A DNA stretch of 64,000 nt from Olavius algarvensis Delta 4 endosymbiont (GCA_905176665.1 CAJINA010000282.1:47048-111047), one strand, 5' to 3'; shown: positions 36,141-44,588, numbered from the stretch's first letter. A program made the numbers and translations. The notes: generated by a model not told the origin, from the sequence alone.

Positions 36141-36665
36141 ATGAGTCGACCCAAGCCGCCTGAATCCGCCAAATTGATAGTCGGACTTTTCACACCCGAG
36201 AAAAGTCTCTGCCGGCCGGTTGTTGCCAAGCTTGAAAAAAAATTTGGCCCGACTGACTATATCAGCCGGTGGCTGTCATTCGATTATACCGATTATTATG
36301 TGGCTGAAATGGGGCAACCGCTTTTCAGGCGAATTTGCAGCTTTCAACCGCTTATTGCCCAGGAGCAGTTGCCGCAGATCAAACTGTTCACTAACGAACT
36401 GGAACTGGAATGGACGCACGCAGGCAGGCGCCGGATCAACCTTGATCCCGGCTATTTGCTGCCCTCCCGGTTTGTAATGGCGACCGGGAAGAACTTTGCC
36501 CACAGGATCTACCTCGGTCAGTCCATTTACGCTGATTTAACCCTGCTGTATGAAAAGGGCCGGTTTCACGCGCTTCCCTGGACCTACCCGGACTATGCCG
36601 ATCCCGGGTTGCAGTCCGTATTGGGACAGATAAGGGCTAACTACATGGATGCCCTTGCGGCCTGA
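36141..36665 (+). CDS. DUF4416 family protein
   Basis: A 174-residue protein of the DUF4416 family, judged by KLIVGLFTPEKSL, the central YYVAEMGQPLFRRICSF and RRINLDPGYLLPSRFVMAT. The function is unknown. No membrane segment or signal peptide is seen. It precedes yicC, remA and gmk, an arrangement I recall from several deltaproteobacteria and which suggests a housekeeping role. It starts 34 bp after the Trm112-like gene. Confidence 0.75.
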   Translation: MSRPKPPESAKLIVGLFTPEKSLCRPVVAKLEKKFGPTDYISRWLSFDYTDYYVAEMGQPLFRRICSFQPLIAQEQLPQIKLFTNELELEWTHAGRRRINLDPGYLLPSRFVMATGKNFAHRIYLGQSIYADLTLLYEKGRFHALPWTYPDYADPGLQSVLGQIRANYMDALAA

Positions 36666-36696
36666 CCGCGCGGGCCCGGGAGATGAGGAAAACAAT

Positions 36697-37578
36697 ATGA
36701 TTCACAGCATGACCGCGTTTGCACGGGCGGAATCGATTGCCGACGGCTTAACCGTCAATATGGAAATTCGATCGGTCAACAGCCGCCACCTGGATTTGAA
36801 CGTCCGCCTGCCGTCGCGTTATTTGGGATTGGAAGAGCGAATCCGGAGCGCACTGGTGCAGCAGTTGACCCGGGGCCGCATCGATATCCGGGTGCAAATT
36901 CAGGACAAAGCAGCCGAAAGTCTCGCTTTTGAGATTGATGAGCCCCGGGCTCTGGCTTACCATCGGGCCCTGGACAGCATTCGGGAAAAGTTTAACATTG
37001 ACACCCCGATTTCACTGGAGGCCATTATGGATGCCGGCGGAATCATCAAGCCGGTCGAACGCGAGCCGGACCTGGCCGCCTGCCAACCGGCGGTGGATGA
37101 ATGCCTGGCGCAAGCTTTGGCCGAATTGGTCGCCATGCGTGCAACCGAAGGCAAATTCCTGGCCCGTGATTTTATGCAGCGGCTGGCATTGGTAGAAGAA
37201 AGAGTGCGGGCTGTCGAGACTGCCTCGGTGGATCTGTCGGCCCAGTACCAGCAACGCTTGCAAGATCGTATTACCGCTTTGACCCAGGGCATTGTCGAAA
37301 TCGATCCGGACAGGATTGCGCAGGAAGCGGCGCTCCTGGCGGACAGAAGCGATATTTCGGAAGAACTGGTGCGGGTCCACAGCCACATTGAGCAGTTTCG
37401 CAGTCTGATGAAGGCCCCGGAACCGGCCGGCCGCAAGCTCAATTTCCTCCTGCAGGAGTTCAACCGCGAGCTTAATACCATTGGATCGAAAACCGGCAAG
37501 GCCGGCGTTGCCCATATGGTGGTCGAAGTAAAAGCCGAACTCGAAAAGCTTAGAGAACAAATACAGAATGTGGAATAG
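36697..37578 (+). CDS. yicC: YicC family endoribonuclease/stress protein
   Basis: A 293-residue YicC-type protein: MIHSMTAFARAE at the start, EIRSVNSRHLDLNVRLP, and the C-terminal FLLQEFNREINTIGSKT-like block (here FLLQEFNRELNTIGSKT), the family signature. YicC acts as an endoribonuclease in E. coli. The ATG at 36697 follows GATGAGGA; an earlier in-frame start at 36649 inside DUF4416 is unlikely. It is followed by remA and gmk, a common order. Confidence 0.9.
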   Translation: MIHSMTAFARAESIADGLTVNMEIRSVNSRHLDLNVRLPSRYLGLEERIRSALVQQLTRGRIDIRVQIQDKAAESLAFEIDEPRALAYHRALDSIREKFNIDTPISLEAIMDAGGIIKPVEREPDLAACQPAVDECLAQALAELVAMRATEGKFLARDFMQRLALVEERVRAVETASVDLSAQYQQRLQDRITALTQGIVEIDPDRIAQEAALLADRSDISEELVRVHSHIEQFRSLMKAPEPAGRKLNFLLQEFNRELNTIGSKTGKAGVAHMVVEVKAELEKLREQIQNVE

Positions 37579-37647
37579 GTCCCATCGGGGCCGGCCACAA
37601 GCGTTTTATCATTGGAATAGAACCTATTCGCGCGTTAGGGAACTGAA

Positions 37648-37899
37648 ATGGAAACCAACCTCTTGAACATCGGATTTGGCAATACGGTCGTAGCCGAAAG
37701 GGTGGTGGCCATTGTGACGCCGAATTCCGCGCCGATGAAACGCTTGAAGGATCAGGCCAAGGAAAATGATCGCCTGGTGGATGCCACCCATGGCCGGCGC
37801 ACCCGTTCGATCATTGTGCTGGACAGCAATCACATCATTCTTTCCGCCATTCAGGCGGAAACCGTCGCCCAGCGATACGCTGGCCTGGGGGAAGAGTAG
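37648..37899 (+). CDS. remA: RemA-like DNA-binding regulator (DUF370)
   Basis: An 83-residue protein with LLNIGFGNTVVAERVVAIVTP and a middle RLKDQAKENDRLVDATHGRRTRSIIVLDSNHI-like region, the DUF370/RemA hallmark. RemA in Bacillus is a ring-forming DNA-binding activator of biofilm genes; here the role is inferred from family only. It lies between yicC and gmk, with 3 bp to gmk, as in Firmicutes and many deltaproteobacteria. Confidence 0.88.
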   Translation: METNLLNIGFGNTVVAERVVAIVTPNSAPMKRLKDQAKENDRLVDATHGRRTRSIIVLDSNHIILSAIQAETVAQRYAGLGEE

Positions 37900-37902
37900 A
37901 CT

Positions 37903-38493
37903 TTGGAAAAACAGCCCCCCCTAGATGCCGACAGGCGAATCACCGGCACCCTTTTCGTCCTTTCCGCGCCATCTGGCACCGGTAAGACCACCATCTGCAG
38001 TCAACTCTGCCAACTGGTCCCCGATCTGGTGTTTTCGGTATCGTCTACCACCCGTTCGCCCCGGACCGGCGAACGCCCGGGAATTGATTACCACTTTGTT
38101 TCTATTGCGGAATTCGAGCGCAAGATCGAGGCCGGTCTATGGGCCGAGTGGGCCCGGGTGCATGGCAACTATTACGGTACATCGGCGGAGTTTTTGGATG
38201 CCGCCCTGGTGCGACGGCAGACCGTGCTGCTCGATATCGACGTACAGGGTGCCCGGCAGATTCGAAAACGGTACCCCGATTGTGTCACTGTTTTCATCAT
38301 GCCGCCTTCGATGGAGGCCCTGCAGACACGGCTTGCGGCGCGGCAGACAGATGATGCCGCGACGATCACCAAACGCCTGACCAATGCCCGGGACGAGATC
38401 AGTCAAAAAGACCAGTACCAGCATATCATCGTCAATGACGATCTGCAGACAGCTGTCGATGAGATGGTAGCCCTGATATCCCAATACAGATAG
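37903..38493 (+). CDS. gmk: Guanylate kinase
   Basis: Guanylate kinase phosphorylates GMP to GDP. The 196-residue product has the P-loop SAPSGTGKTT (about 25-34), STTRSPRTGERPGIDYHFVS for GMP binding, HGNYYGTS and DIDVQGARQI. The likely start is the TTG at 37903, since no ATG is positioned to include the P-loop. It follows remA by 3 bp. No rpoZ gene follows, unlike in many bacteria. Confidence 0.94.
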   Translation: MEKQPPLDADRRITGTLFVLSAPSGTGKTTICSQLCQLVPDLVFSVSSTTRSPRTGERPGIDYHFVSIAEFERKIEAGLWAEWARVHGNYYGTSAEFLDAALVRRQTVLLDIDVQGARQIRKRYPDCVTVFIMPPSMEALQTRLAARQTDDAATITKRLTNARDEISQKDQYQHIIVNDDLQTAVDEMVALISQYR

Positions 38494-38529
38494 TGACTTT
38501 CCATAGTCGGTCACGTGTAGGAGCCGCAT

Positions 38530-39282
38530 TTGAAACCAGAGATTCTTTATGGTGTTCACCCGGTCCAGGAGGCTGTGCGCGCCGCGCGGCGCGATATCCA
38601 GGAGGTGTTGCTGACATCCGGGAAAAAAAAGGGCGGCCGCCTGGAGGTAATTGAGCGGCAGGCCCAGAAGGCCGGGCTGAAAATTCAGCAGGTACCATCG
38701 GACAGGCTGACGGCCATCGCCGGTGACCGGAGACATCAGGGGGTCGCGGCCCGGGTCGGACCGCTGCCGCTTTTTCAGCTGCCGGAGATGCTGTCTGGCA
38801 TGGACGCCAAGCCGGCCCCGTTTTTACTGCTTTTGGATCAAGTGTTGGATCCGCATAACCTCGGAGCGCTTCTCAGGACCGCCCTGTGTGCGGGCGTGGA
38901 TGGGGTCTTGTGCACGCATGACCGGGCGGCGGCGCCCACACCGAGCGTGTCCCGTATTTCCGCCGGTGCCATGGAGCATGTTCGCATCGCCATTGTCACC
39001 AACCTGGTGTCAGCTATAAAAACATTGCAGGCGAATCGCTTTTGGGTGGCCGGTATGGATGCCGCCGGTAAACAATCCCTGTTCACGGCCGATCTTGCCG
39101 GGCCTCTGGCGGTTATCATTGGGGGAGAAGAAAAGGGCCTGCGGCCGCTTGTGAAAAAGCAGTGTGATTTCCTGGTCGCCATACCCCAGGCCAGCGCCCT
39201 GAATTCTCTCAACGCCTCCGTAGCCGGGGCGGTGGTGATGTACGAAGCATGTCGGCAGCGGTGCGCGCATCAGGAGGCGTGA
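38530..39282 (+). CDS. rlmB: 23S rRNA 2'-O-methyltransferase RlmB (SpoU family)
   Basis: A SPOUT-fold methyltransferase of 250 residues. The N-terminal substrate-binding domain starts ILYGVHPVQEAVRA. The catalytic part has LLDQVLDPHNLGALLRTA, GGEEKGLRPLV and PQASALNSLNASVAGAVVMYE, the three SpoU motifs. RlmB modifies G2251 of 23S rRNA in E. coli. It starts at TTG, after AGGAG. Another SpoU-family rRNA/tRNA target is possible. Confidence 0.88.
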   Translation: MKPEILYGVHPVQEAVRAARRDIQEVLLTSGKKKGGRLEVIERQAQKAGLKIQQVPSDRLTAIAGDRRHQGVAARVGPLPLFQLPEMLSGMDAKPAPFLLLLDQVLDPHNLGALLRTALCAGVDGVLCTHDRAAAPTPSVSRISAGAMEHVRIAIVTNLVSAIKTLQANRFWVAGMDAAGKQSLFTADLAGPLAVIIGGEEKGLRPLVKKQCDFLVAIPQASALNSLNASVAGAVVMYEACRQRCAHQEA

Positions 39283-39292
39283 TACGAATAAG

Positions 39293-40174
39293 ATGCAAAT
39301 CCCTGAGCCTGGAAAATGGGTTGGCCTCTGGAAAACTGTCGGCCAAGCGTTTTTAAACACCCTGCTGCCTCCCTGCTGCCAGGTCTGCGGCGGCTCCCTG
39401 GTTTGTCTGACCGATAGACAAAAAGTTACGGGAAACCCTCTGGGACCCCGGCGACCCGGGCCTGTCGCACCCTTAAAAGACTACCTTTGCGCAGACTGCC
39501 TGAAAGGTGTTATGTTGATTCAATCCCCCCAGTGTACCTGCTGTGGTCAGATGTTCGCGGGCCGGGAGGGGCCGGATCATCTTTGCGGCGCCTGCAGTCG
39601 CCATATATGGCAATTCGGCCGCGCCCGGGCAGCCGCGGTTTTCGCTGAGAGCCTGGCCGCCCTGGTCCATCACTTGAAATACAGCTGCCGGACTGGTTTG
39701 GCCCGTCCGCTGGGGAGATTGATGCTGACGCGGCTGCGGGAGTACTGGAACCCGGACGATTTTGATGCGCTGGTTCCCATTCCGCTGCATCCCCGGCGTT
39801 TACGCGAACGGGGGTTCAACCAGTCTGCATTGTTGCTGCGGTCCTGGGTCAAGATCGAAGCAAAGGTGCCGGCCGGCTTAAACGAAAGGTTGATAATGCC
39901 GGGACTGTTGGAACGGCGTAAACCGACAACCTCCCAAACCGGCCTGGGCCGCAGAGAGCGGGGCGCGAACCTTAAAAACGCTTTCAGGGTGCCCCGGGGA
40001 ACAACAGTAGCCGGATTTAAGGTATTGCTGGTCGATGACGTCTTTACGACCGGGGCCACGGCGAATGAATGTGCGCGCACTTTACTGAAAGCCGGTGCCC
40101 GGAGCGTGGATGTGTTTACGCTGGCACGGACGCAAATGGAATACGGGACTCGGAAACATGGGAAAACTATTTAA
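39293..40174 (+). CDS. ComF family phosphoribosyltransferase-like protein
   Basis: A 293-residue ComF-type protein. N-terminal cysteines (PPCCQVCGG, CADC and CTCC..CGAC) form zinc-binding pairs. The C-terminal half is a phosphoribosyltransferase domain with VPIPLHPRRLRERGFNQS and the PRPP loop VLLVDDVFTTGATANE. ComF supports DNA uptake in competent bacteria; in others the role is unclear. It overlaps the hldE2 gene by 17 bp. Confidence 0.88.
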   Translation: MQIPEPGKWVGLWKTVGQAFLNTLLPPCCQVCGGSLVCLTDRQKVTGNPLGPRRPGPVAPLKDYLCADCLKGVMLIQSPQCTCCGQMFAGREGPDHLCGACSRHIWQFGRARAAAVFAESLAALVHHLKYSCRTGLARPLGRLMLTRLREYWNPDDFDALVPIPLHPRRLRERGFNQSALLLRSWVKIEAKVPAGLNERLIMPGLLERRKPTTSQTGLGRRERGANLKNAFRVPRGTTVAGFKVLLVDDVFTTGATANECARTLLKAGARSVDVFTLARTQMEYGTRKHGKTI

Positions 40175-40652
40175 ACTCGATGAATTGCTGGCAGCGCTCG
40201 CCTCACGGCGCCGAGACCATCACCAGGTCGTATTTACCAACGGCTGCTTCGATCTCATGCATGCCGGTCACGTCAGCTACCTGACAGCGGCCCGACAGCA
40301 GGGTGATCTGCTGGTGATCGGTTTGAATTCGGACCAGTCGGTTCGTGCCATCAAAGGTGCGACACGGCCGATCGTGGCCCAGGATATGCGGGCCAAAGTG
40401 CTGGAGGCTTTGGAATGTGTGGATTTTATAACCTGCTTTGATGAACCGGATCCGCTGCCGCTCATTTTGGCCATCCAGCCGGACATTTTGGTCAAGGGTG
40501 CCGACTGGGAAGAGGACCGGATCATCGGCGCCCGGGAGGTCAAAGCCGCCGGCGGCCGGGTTATCCGGGTGCCGCTCCTGCCGGGCATTTCCACTAGCGA
40601 GATCATCCGGCGGATTTTGGAATCCCGGTCCGCCAGGCAAAACGGCCTATAG
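40158..40652 (+). CDS. hldE2: D-glycero-beta-D-manno-heptose 1-phosphate adenylyltransferase
   Basis: A cytidylyltransferase-fold enzyme of 164 residues matching the C-terminal half of HldE (RfaE2). It contains VVFTNGCFDLMHAGHVSYL with the HxGH nucleotide motif, IVAQDMRAKVLEALECVD, and ISTSEIIRRI at the end (ISTSxxI motif). It makes ADP-D,D-heptose for the heptosyltransferases at 24519 and 25579. The kinase half (RfaE1) and HldD are not visible nearby, so the pathway is dispersed. The ATG at 40158 lies inside the end of comF. Confidence 0.9.
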   Translation: MGKLFKLDELLAALASRRRDHHQVVFTNGCFDLMHAGHVSYLTAARQQGDLLVIGLNSDQSVRAIKGATRPIVAQDMRAKVLEALECVDFITCFDEPDPLPLILAIQPDILVKGADWEEDRIIGAREVKAAGGRVIRVPLLPGISTSEIIRRILESRSARQNGL

Positions 40653-40667
40653 TTGGGGTTGTCGTAT

Positions 40668-41468
40668 ATGACCGGGAATACGCTTATCAAGGCTGAGCGC
40701 GCCGGGGTGGCTTTCTTTCAATTCGCGCAGTTGACTGCTTTTTCAGAGCTTTCCCATCAGGTGTTTACCCGCAGAGGCGGATCCAGTCCACCCCCGTTCA
40801 ACGACTTGAATGTTGCTTTCAGTGTCGGTGATCGCCCGGAAACTGTCAGGGATAACCGGCGCCAGGTTGCAATGGCCGGGGATTACCGCTATATGGTATA
40901 CGCCCATCAGGTGCATGGGACCGATATCCTGGTCTATACCGGGTCATTGCCAGCCGCCGCCCTGAGTGGAACACCCCGCTCCGGAGATGCCCTGATTACG
41001 GATATTCCGGGACTGGCGCTGGTTGTCCAGGTGGCGGACTGCCAGGCGATTTTGCTGTATGATCCGGTGCGGCGCGTGGTTGCTAATGTGCACTCAGGCT
41101 GGCGGGGCAGTATTGAGAATATAGCCGGGAAAACGGTGGCCGCCATGCAAAGACAATTCGGCTGCCGAGGGCGTGATATGACGGCGGCCATCGCCCCATC
41201 ACTGGGACCGTGCTGCGCGGAGTTCATTCACTACCGGGATGAAATTCCGGAGAAGTTTTGGAAATACAAGCTCAACGGAAACTATTTTGATTTTTGGAGA
41301 ATCAGTCAGGACCAGCTGGTTGACGCGGGCTTGCGGCTGGAGAATATTCAGGCCGGGGAAATGTGTACCCGCTGCAGGCCCGACTACTTTTACTCGTACC
41401 GGGGAGAGGCCCGCCACACCGGTCGGTTTGCTGCGGTCATCGGCATGCGGGCCGACGGAGTGCGCTAA
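40668..41468 (+). CDS. pgeF: Laccase-domain protein YfiH/PgeF (peptidoglycan editing factor)
   Basis: A 266-residue multicopper polyphenol-oxidase-like (DUF152) protein. The metal ligands are clear: the H in HQVHGTD, the C in VADCQA and the H in VHSGWRGS. The N-terminus has FTRRGGSS..PFNDLNVAFSVGD. Related PgeF proteins remove wrongly placed serine from peptidoglycan precursors, and some hydrolyse purine nucleosides. The ATG at 40668 is preferred over TTG 40653. It follows hldE2 closely. Confidence 0.87.
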   Translation: MTGNTLIKAERAGVAFFQFAQLTAFSELSHQVFTRRGGSSPPPFNDLNVAFSVGDRPETVRDNRRQVAMAGDYRYMVYAHQVHGTDILVYTGSLPAAALSGTPRSGDALITDIPGLALVVQVADCQAILLYDPVRRVVANVHSGWRGSIENIAGKTVAAMQRQFGCRGRDMTAAIAPSLGPCCAEFIHYRDEIPEKFWKYKLNGNYFDFWRISQDQLVDAGLRLENIQAGEMCTRCRPDYFYSYRGEARHTGRFAAVIGMRADGVR

Positions 41469-41507
41469 GCACCGGCGGGTGTGGATCGGAAGGCGACAGG
41501 CATTTCA

Positions 41508-42317
41508 ATGATACTTGCAGATGGCCAGATTTTATGGAATCGCTCGCTGGGTGAATCCTACCGTTGCATGGGGATCTCCGTTCAGACCGGGTATGCGCAG
41601 GCGATACCCGGACAATTTGTCATGGTGAAAGTCGATGATGGGTATGCCCCCTTGTTGCGGCGGCCTTTCTCTATCCACCGGCTGATCCAAGACGGTGAAA
41701 AGGTAACGGGGATTGAATTATTGTACAAAATGATCGGCCCGACCACCAATCAGATGGGGAGCATGATCACCGGCGATTCCCTCAATCTGCTCGGTCCGCT
41801 CGGCCGGGGCTATACCCTGCCGGCAGAACCGACCCGGGTGGCCTTGGCCGGGGGCGGCATCGGGATTGCGCCTCTTATTTTCCTGGCGGCGCATATGCTC
41901 CAAAAGGGGTATGACCCGGACCTGATTCGGGTATATCTAGGGGGGCGGTCGGCCCCGGATGTGCTGTGTGTAGCGGATTTCGAAAAGATGGGGCTGCGGG
42001 TCTATACAACCACAGATGACGGCAGCGCCGGTGAAAAGGGCCTGGTTACCGAGCCATTGGAAAGGGCGCTGGCTGCCCGGGGTGGGCAACAACTGTATGC
42101 CTGCGGCCCGGTGGGCATGCTGCGGGGGATTTCCGCCCTGGCGGACCGGTTTCAGGTGGCCTGCCAGGTGTCGATTGAAACCATCATGGCCTGCGGCATG
42201 GGGGCTTGCATGGGATGTGTGGTCAATAGCACGGACCCCCTGGATGAAAAGTGCCGGCATGCCTGCCTGGACGGGCCGGTATTCGAGGCCGGTCAGATCA
42301 TACTGGAACACTGTTAG
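41508..42317 (+). CDS. pyrK: Dihydroorotate dehydrogenase electron-transfer subunit PyrK
   Basis: PyrK carries FAD and a [2Fe-2S] cluster and passes electrons from PyrD to NAD in class 1B dihydroorotate dehydrogenase. The 269-residue protein has the FAD motif RPFSIHR (about 51-57), a NAD-binding AGGGIGIAPLIFLA and C-terminal cysteines in CGMGACMGCVV and CRHAC that would hold the cluster. The ATG at 41508 is preferred to 41481. The usual partner pyrD does not follow; repeat copy C begins at its stop codon instead. Confidence 0.9.
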   Translation: MILADGQILWNRSLGESYRCMGISVQTGYAQAIPGQFVMVKVDDGYAPLLRRPFSIHRLIQDGEKVTGIELLYKMIGPTTNQMGSMITGDSLNLLGPLGRGYTLPAEPTRVALAGGGIGIAPLIFLAAHMLQKGYDPDLIRVYLGGRSAPDVLCVADFEKMGLRVYTTTDDGSAGEKGLVTEPLERALAARGGQQLYACGPVGMLRGISALADRFQVACQVSIETIMACGMGACMGCVVNSTDPLDEKCRHACLDGPVFEAGQIILEHC

Positions 42318-42460
42318 AGGCTAACTCAAAAATGTCTTTTGGCTCAATCTCTGTGTTGAGCGCTCTGTTCCAATCCTCGAAATACCCGATTATTCCTCCG
42401 GTTGGAAGATCACGTTCGCCTTGACCTTGATCCAAAATCCTATTTTTGAGATAACCTCTA
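42315..42460 (-). repeat. MITE-like dispersed repeat, copy C
   Basis: About 146 bp with strong terminal inverted repeats: TAGAGGCTAACTCAAAAATG at the left and the complement of an arm reading TAGAGGTTATCTCAAAAATA at the right. The core contains the complement of CCGGAGGAATA and GTATTTCGAGG, as in copies A and B. It runs opposite to copy B, 454 bp away. The stop codon of pyrK (TAG) is the first triplet of the element. Confidence 0.8.
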
Positions 42461-42690
42461 TTATCCCGCTGTAAGGGCACCTTGCATCAAGCCCGACTTG
42501 AGCCGGCATCCGGATCCAGGATCACTTTTAATATCCGGGGGATAAGCACATTCGCGGCCCGTCGCGGGCAGGGCTGCTTGGCCCCGTCTATGCGCGTTAT
42601 TTTCGTTGACTCGCCGGGCAAGCTGTGTTAAATGAATTCCCCTTGAATGGGCTGGATCTCGCGGCCCCCGTTTGCAAGGTGTGCTTTTGC
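42461..42690. other. Intergenic stretch before the ATP synthase genes
   Basis: This 230-bp gap between repeat C and atpZ contains only a candidate promoter (42606-42634). No RNA gene or coding sequence is evident; an in-frame ATG extension of atpZ to 42625 is judged unlikely. Confidence 0.5.
42606..42634 (+). promoter_or_regulatory. Candidate promoter for the atpZ-atpI-atpB-atpE operon
   Basis: TTGACT (42606-42611) and TAAATG (42629-42634) with 17-base spacing, about 57 bp before atpZ. The -10 box is weak. Confidence 0.35.
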
Positions 42691-42909
42691 ATGAAAAGGG
42701 AAAAAGTACGCGCCTTTAAGGAGCTGGCGTATTACAGCAGCCTGGGGTTACAGGTGGCGCTGTCCATATTTATCGGTCTGGCTTTCGGTGTCTATCTCGA
42801 TCGGAAATTCGAAACGGCTCCGTGGCTGACCCTGATTTTTCTGGGATTTGGAATTGCAGCGGGATTCCGGAATATCGCGCTCGCCATTAAAAAGAGCCGC
42901 AAGTTCTAA
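42691..42909 (+). CDS. atpZ: AtpZ/AtpI-family F0 accessory membrane protein
   Basis: A 72-residue protein with two membrane helices: LGLQVALSIFIGLAFGVYLD and WLTLIFLGFGIAAGFRNIAL. The GxxLD..F..PWLTL arrangement is the AtpZ family pattern (putative Mg2+/Ca2+ transporter or c-ring assembly helper at the head of F0 operons). The ATG at 42691 (MKREKV) is preferred to one at 42625. It is followed by repeat copy B, then atpI. Confidence 0.85.
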   Translation: MKREKVRAFKELAYYSSLGLQVALSIFIGLAFGVYLDRKFETAPWLTLIFLGFGIAAGFRNIALAIKKSRKF

Positions 42910-42914
42910 CTAAC

Positions 42915-43056
42915 GAGATCTTTGGAAAATGCCCAATTTTGTTTCAGTACAAGGCGGGTGAGTGTTTTAACCGGAGGAATACACGGAGTATTTCGAGGAA
43001 TAAAATTCGAGCCCAACGCAGTGATGGAGCAAAAGGGGGTGTTTATCAAAGCTCTC
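42915..43056 (+). repeat. MITE-like dispersed repeat, copy B
   Basis: About 142 bp. The left end GAGATCTTTGGAAAATGCCC pairs imperfectly with the right end, whose complement reads GAGAGCTTTGATAAACACCC. The core AACCGGAGGAATACACGG and GTATTTCGAGG match the other copies. It separates atpZ from atpI inside what should be one operon, so its transcript must cross the element. Its right end stops 30 bp before the atpI start. Confidence 0.7.
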
Positions 43057-43085
43057 GATCCGGAGACCAGAGGAATACGAGCACG

Positions 43086-43472
43086 GTGGATATTCAAAAA
43101 CGGTTACTAAAATTCGTTACCCGCAGCAACTGGGTCCTGTTCGCCCTTTTCAGCCTGGGTGGCTGGTGGCTGGCCACACCCGGTTTCGCCCGGGGCGTGC
43201 TGTTCGGCGGCCTGTTGGTAACTGTCAATTTCCATTTGTTGGCGCGGACGCTAAAAAAGGCGCTGACCCCCCCGTATCTTTCCTCCCACAACTCCGTGTT
43301 AGCCAAATATTACATGCGCTTTATTGCCAGCGGCATCATTATCTTCGTTTTGATTGCCGGGCATTTTGTTAACCCCCTGGGGTTGATAGTCGGCCTTTCG
43401 GTTGTAGTGGCCAGCATTATCCTGGCGACACTCTTAGAAGTGAAAAACCTTATTTTCAAGGAGGCGGTCTAA
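43086..43472 (+). CDS. atpI: ATP synthase F0 subunit I-like protein
   Basis: A 128-residue protein with four membrane helices (WVLFALFSLGGWWLAT; RGVLFGGLLVTVNFHLL; YMRFIASGIIIFVLIAG; LIVGLSVVVASIILATLL). The family is the small AtpI/ATP_synt_I, thought to help c-ring assembly. I choose the GTG at 43086, 10 bases after AGAGGA; an in-frame ATG at 42939 would read through repeat B and is unlikely. It is 1 bp from atpB, with an AAGGAGGCGG site in its end that serves atpB. Confidence 0.8.
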   Translation: MDIQKRLLKFVTRSNWVLFALFSLGGWWLATPGFARGVLFGGLLVTVNFHLLARTLKKALTPPYLSSHNSVLAKYYMRFIASGIIIFVLIAGHFVNPLGLIVGLSVVVASIILATLLEVKNLIFKEAV

Positions 43473-43473
43473 G

Positions 43474-44163
43474 GTGGAACATCCCTATATGTTTTTCGTT
43501 AAGCTGTTTGAGTTGCTCGGTATGGGGGACTTTGCACATCACTATCCCCATGTTATCTATTCCTGGGTCATTATGATCTTTCTCATCGTGGTGGCGGGTC
43601 TGGCTGTCAAAGGTATCAGCATGATCCCGACCAAAGGCCAGAACTTCTGGGAGATCGTTATCGATGGCATGGAAGAGTTCATGGTGGATCTGACCGGTGA
43701 TGAAGGCCGCTGGTTCTTCCCGCTCATCGCCACAGTTTTTCTGTATATTGCGGCGTGCAACCTTTCGGGGCTGCTGCCCGGATTTTTTCCGCCTACCGCC
43801 AGCCTCAACACCACGGCCTCGTGTGCGCTGGTAGTGGTCATTTTTACGCATATTATAGGCATCAAGTATCACGGCGCGGCCTATATCAAGCACTTTCTCG
43901 GCCCGATCTGGTGGATGGTACCGATTATTTTTCCGATTGAAATCATCGGCCACCTGGCGCGGATTATGTCCCTCTCCTTCCGGCTTTTCGGAAACATGAT
44001 GGGTCACGAACTGGTCCTGGGAATTCTGTTCATGCTGGCCGGCGCGTTCTTTGCACCGCTGCCGATCATGGCCATGGGTGTTTTTGTCGCCCTGGTGCAG
44101 GCCTTTGTATTTTTTCTGCTCTCGATTATGTATTTTACAGGAGCGATGGAGCACGCTCACTAA
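43474..44163 (+). CDS. atpB: ATP synthase F0 subunit a
   Basis: Subunit a forms the ion half-channels beside the c-ring. The 229-residue product starts at GTG after a strong ribosome site. It has about six membrane helices and the essential arginine in SFRLFGNMMGHEL, followed by VQAFVFFLLSIMYFTGAMEHAH, the usual C-terminal helix. N-terminal MFFVKLFELLG and GKNFWEIV-like GQNFWEIV are normal for the a subunit of this type. atpE follows after 123 bp. Confidence 0.95.
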   Translation: MEHPYMFFVKLFELLGMGDFAHHYPHVIYSWVIMIFLIVVAGLAVKGISMIPTKGQNFWEIVIDGMEEFMVDLTGDEGRWFFPLIATVFLYIAACNLSGLLPGFFPPTASLNTTASCALVVVIFTHIIGIKYHGAAYIKHFLGPIWWMVPIIFPIEIIGHLARIMSLSFRLFGNMMGHELVLGILFMLAGAFFAPLPIMAMGVFVALVQAFVFFLLSIMYFTGAMEHAH

Positions 44164-44286
44164 GCGCATAAACCGGGTCGGCAATTTCCGACCCGTCGAA
44201 TTTTTGTACAATAAATGGGATATTGTACACGTAATGGGATAATGGAAGAAGCAAACTAAAACCTTTCAAATTAAGGAGAAGTAGGT

Positions 44287-44568
44287 ATGGAAGCTCAAGC
44301 ATTACAGTTTTTTATCGCGTGTGCCACTGCCGCCGGTTTCGGTATCGCCATTGCAGCTTTTGGGTGTGGTATCGGCCAGGGTCTCGGTCTGAAGTCTGCT
44401 GTTGAAGGTATTGCCAGAAACCCCGAGTCTTCCGGTAAGGTTACCGTAACCCTGCTCATCGGCCTGGCGCTGATCGAGTCTCTGTGTATCTACGCACTGG
44501 TAGTATCCCTTATCCTTATTTTTGCCCATCCGCAGGCTGCGGCCATTTCGGGTCTATTCGCAAAATAA
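44287..44568 (+). CDS. atpE: ATP synthase F0 subunit c
   Basis: The c subunit forms the rotor ring. The 93-residue hairpin has helix 1 with AFGCGIGQGLGLKSAVEGIA, the polar loop RNPESSGK and helix 2 with IGLALIESLCIYALVVSLIL, where the Glu is the ion-binding residue. The Gln in GIGQG and the Glu-Ser pair plus Tyr match part of the Na+-type pattern, but the following residue is Leu rather than Thr, so H+ use is also possible. A strong ribosome site (AAGGAGAA) precedes it. A terminator lies 21 bp downstream; no b, delta or F1 genes follow. Confidence 0.96.
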   Translation: MEAQALQFFIACATAAGFGIAIAAFGCGIGQGLGLKSAVEGIARNPESSGKVTVTLLIGLALIESLCIYALVVSLILIFAHPQAAAISGLFAK

Positions 44569-44588
44569 GATAAGCGACATAGCAGTTC

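Noticed and set aside
42298..42480. Minus-strand frame of 60 codons over repeat copy C
   Set aside because: It lies almost entirely within the repeat, has no homologous frame in the other copies, and overlaps the end of pyrK.
42922..43110. Plus-strand frame of 62 codons in repeat copy B, and an extended atpI start at 42939
   Set aside because: Both read through the non-coding repeat. The GTG at 43086 gives a normal AtpI.
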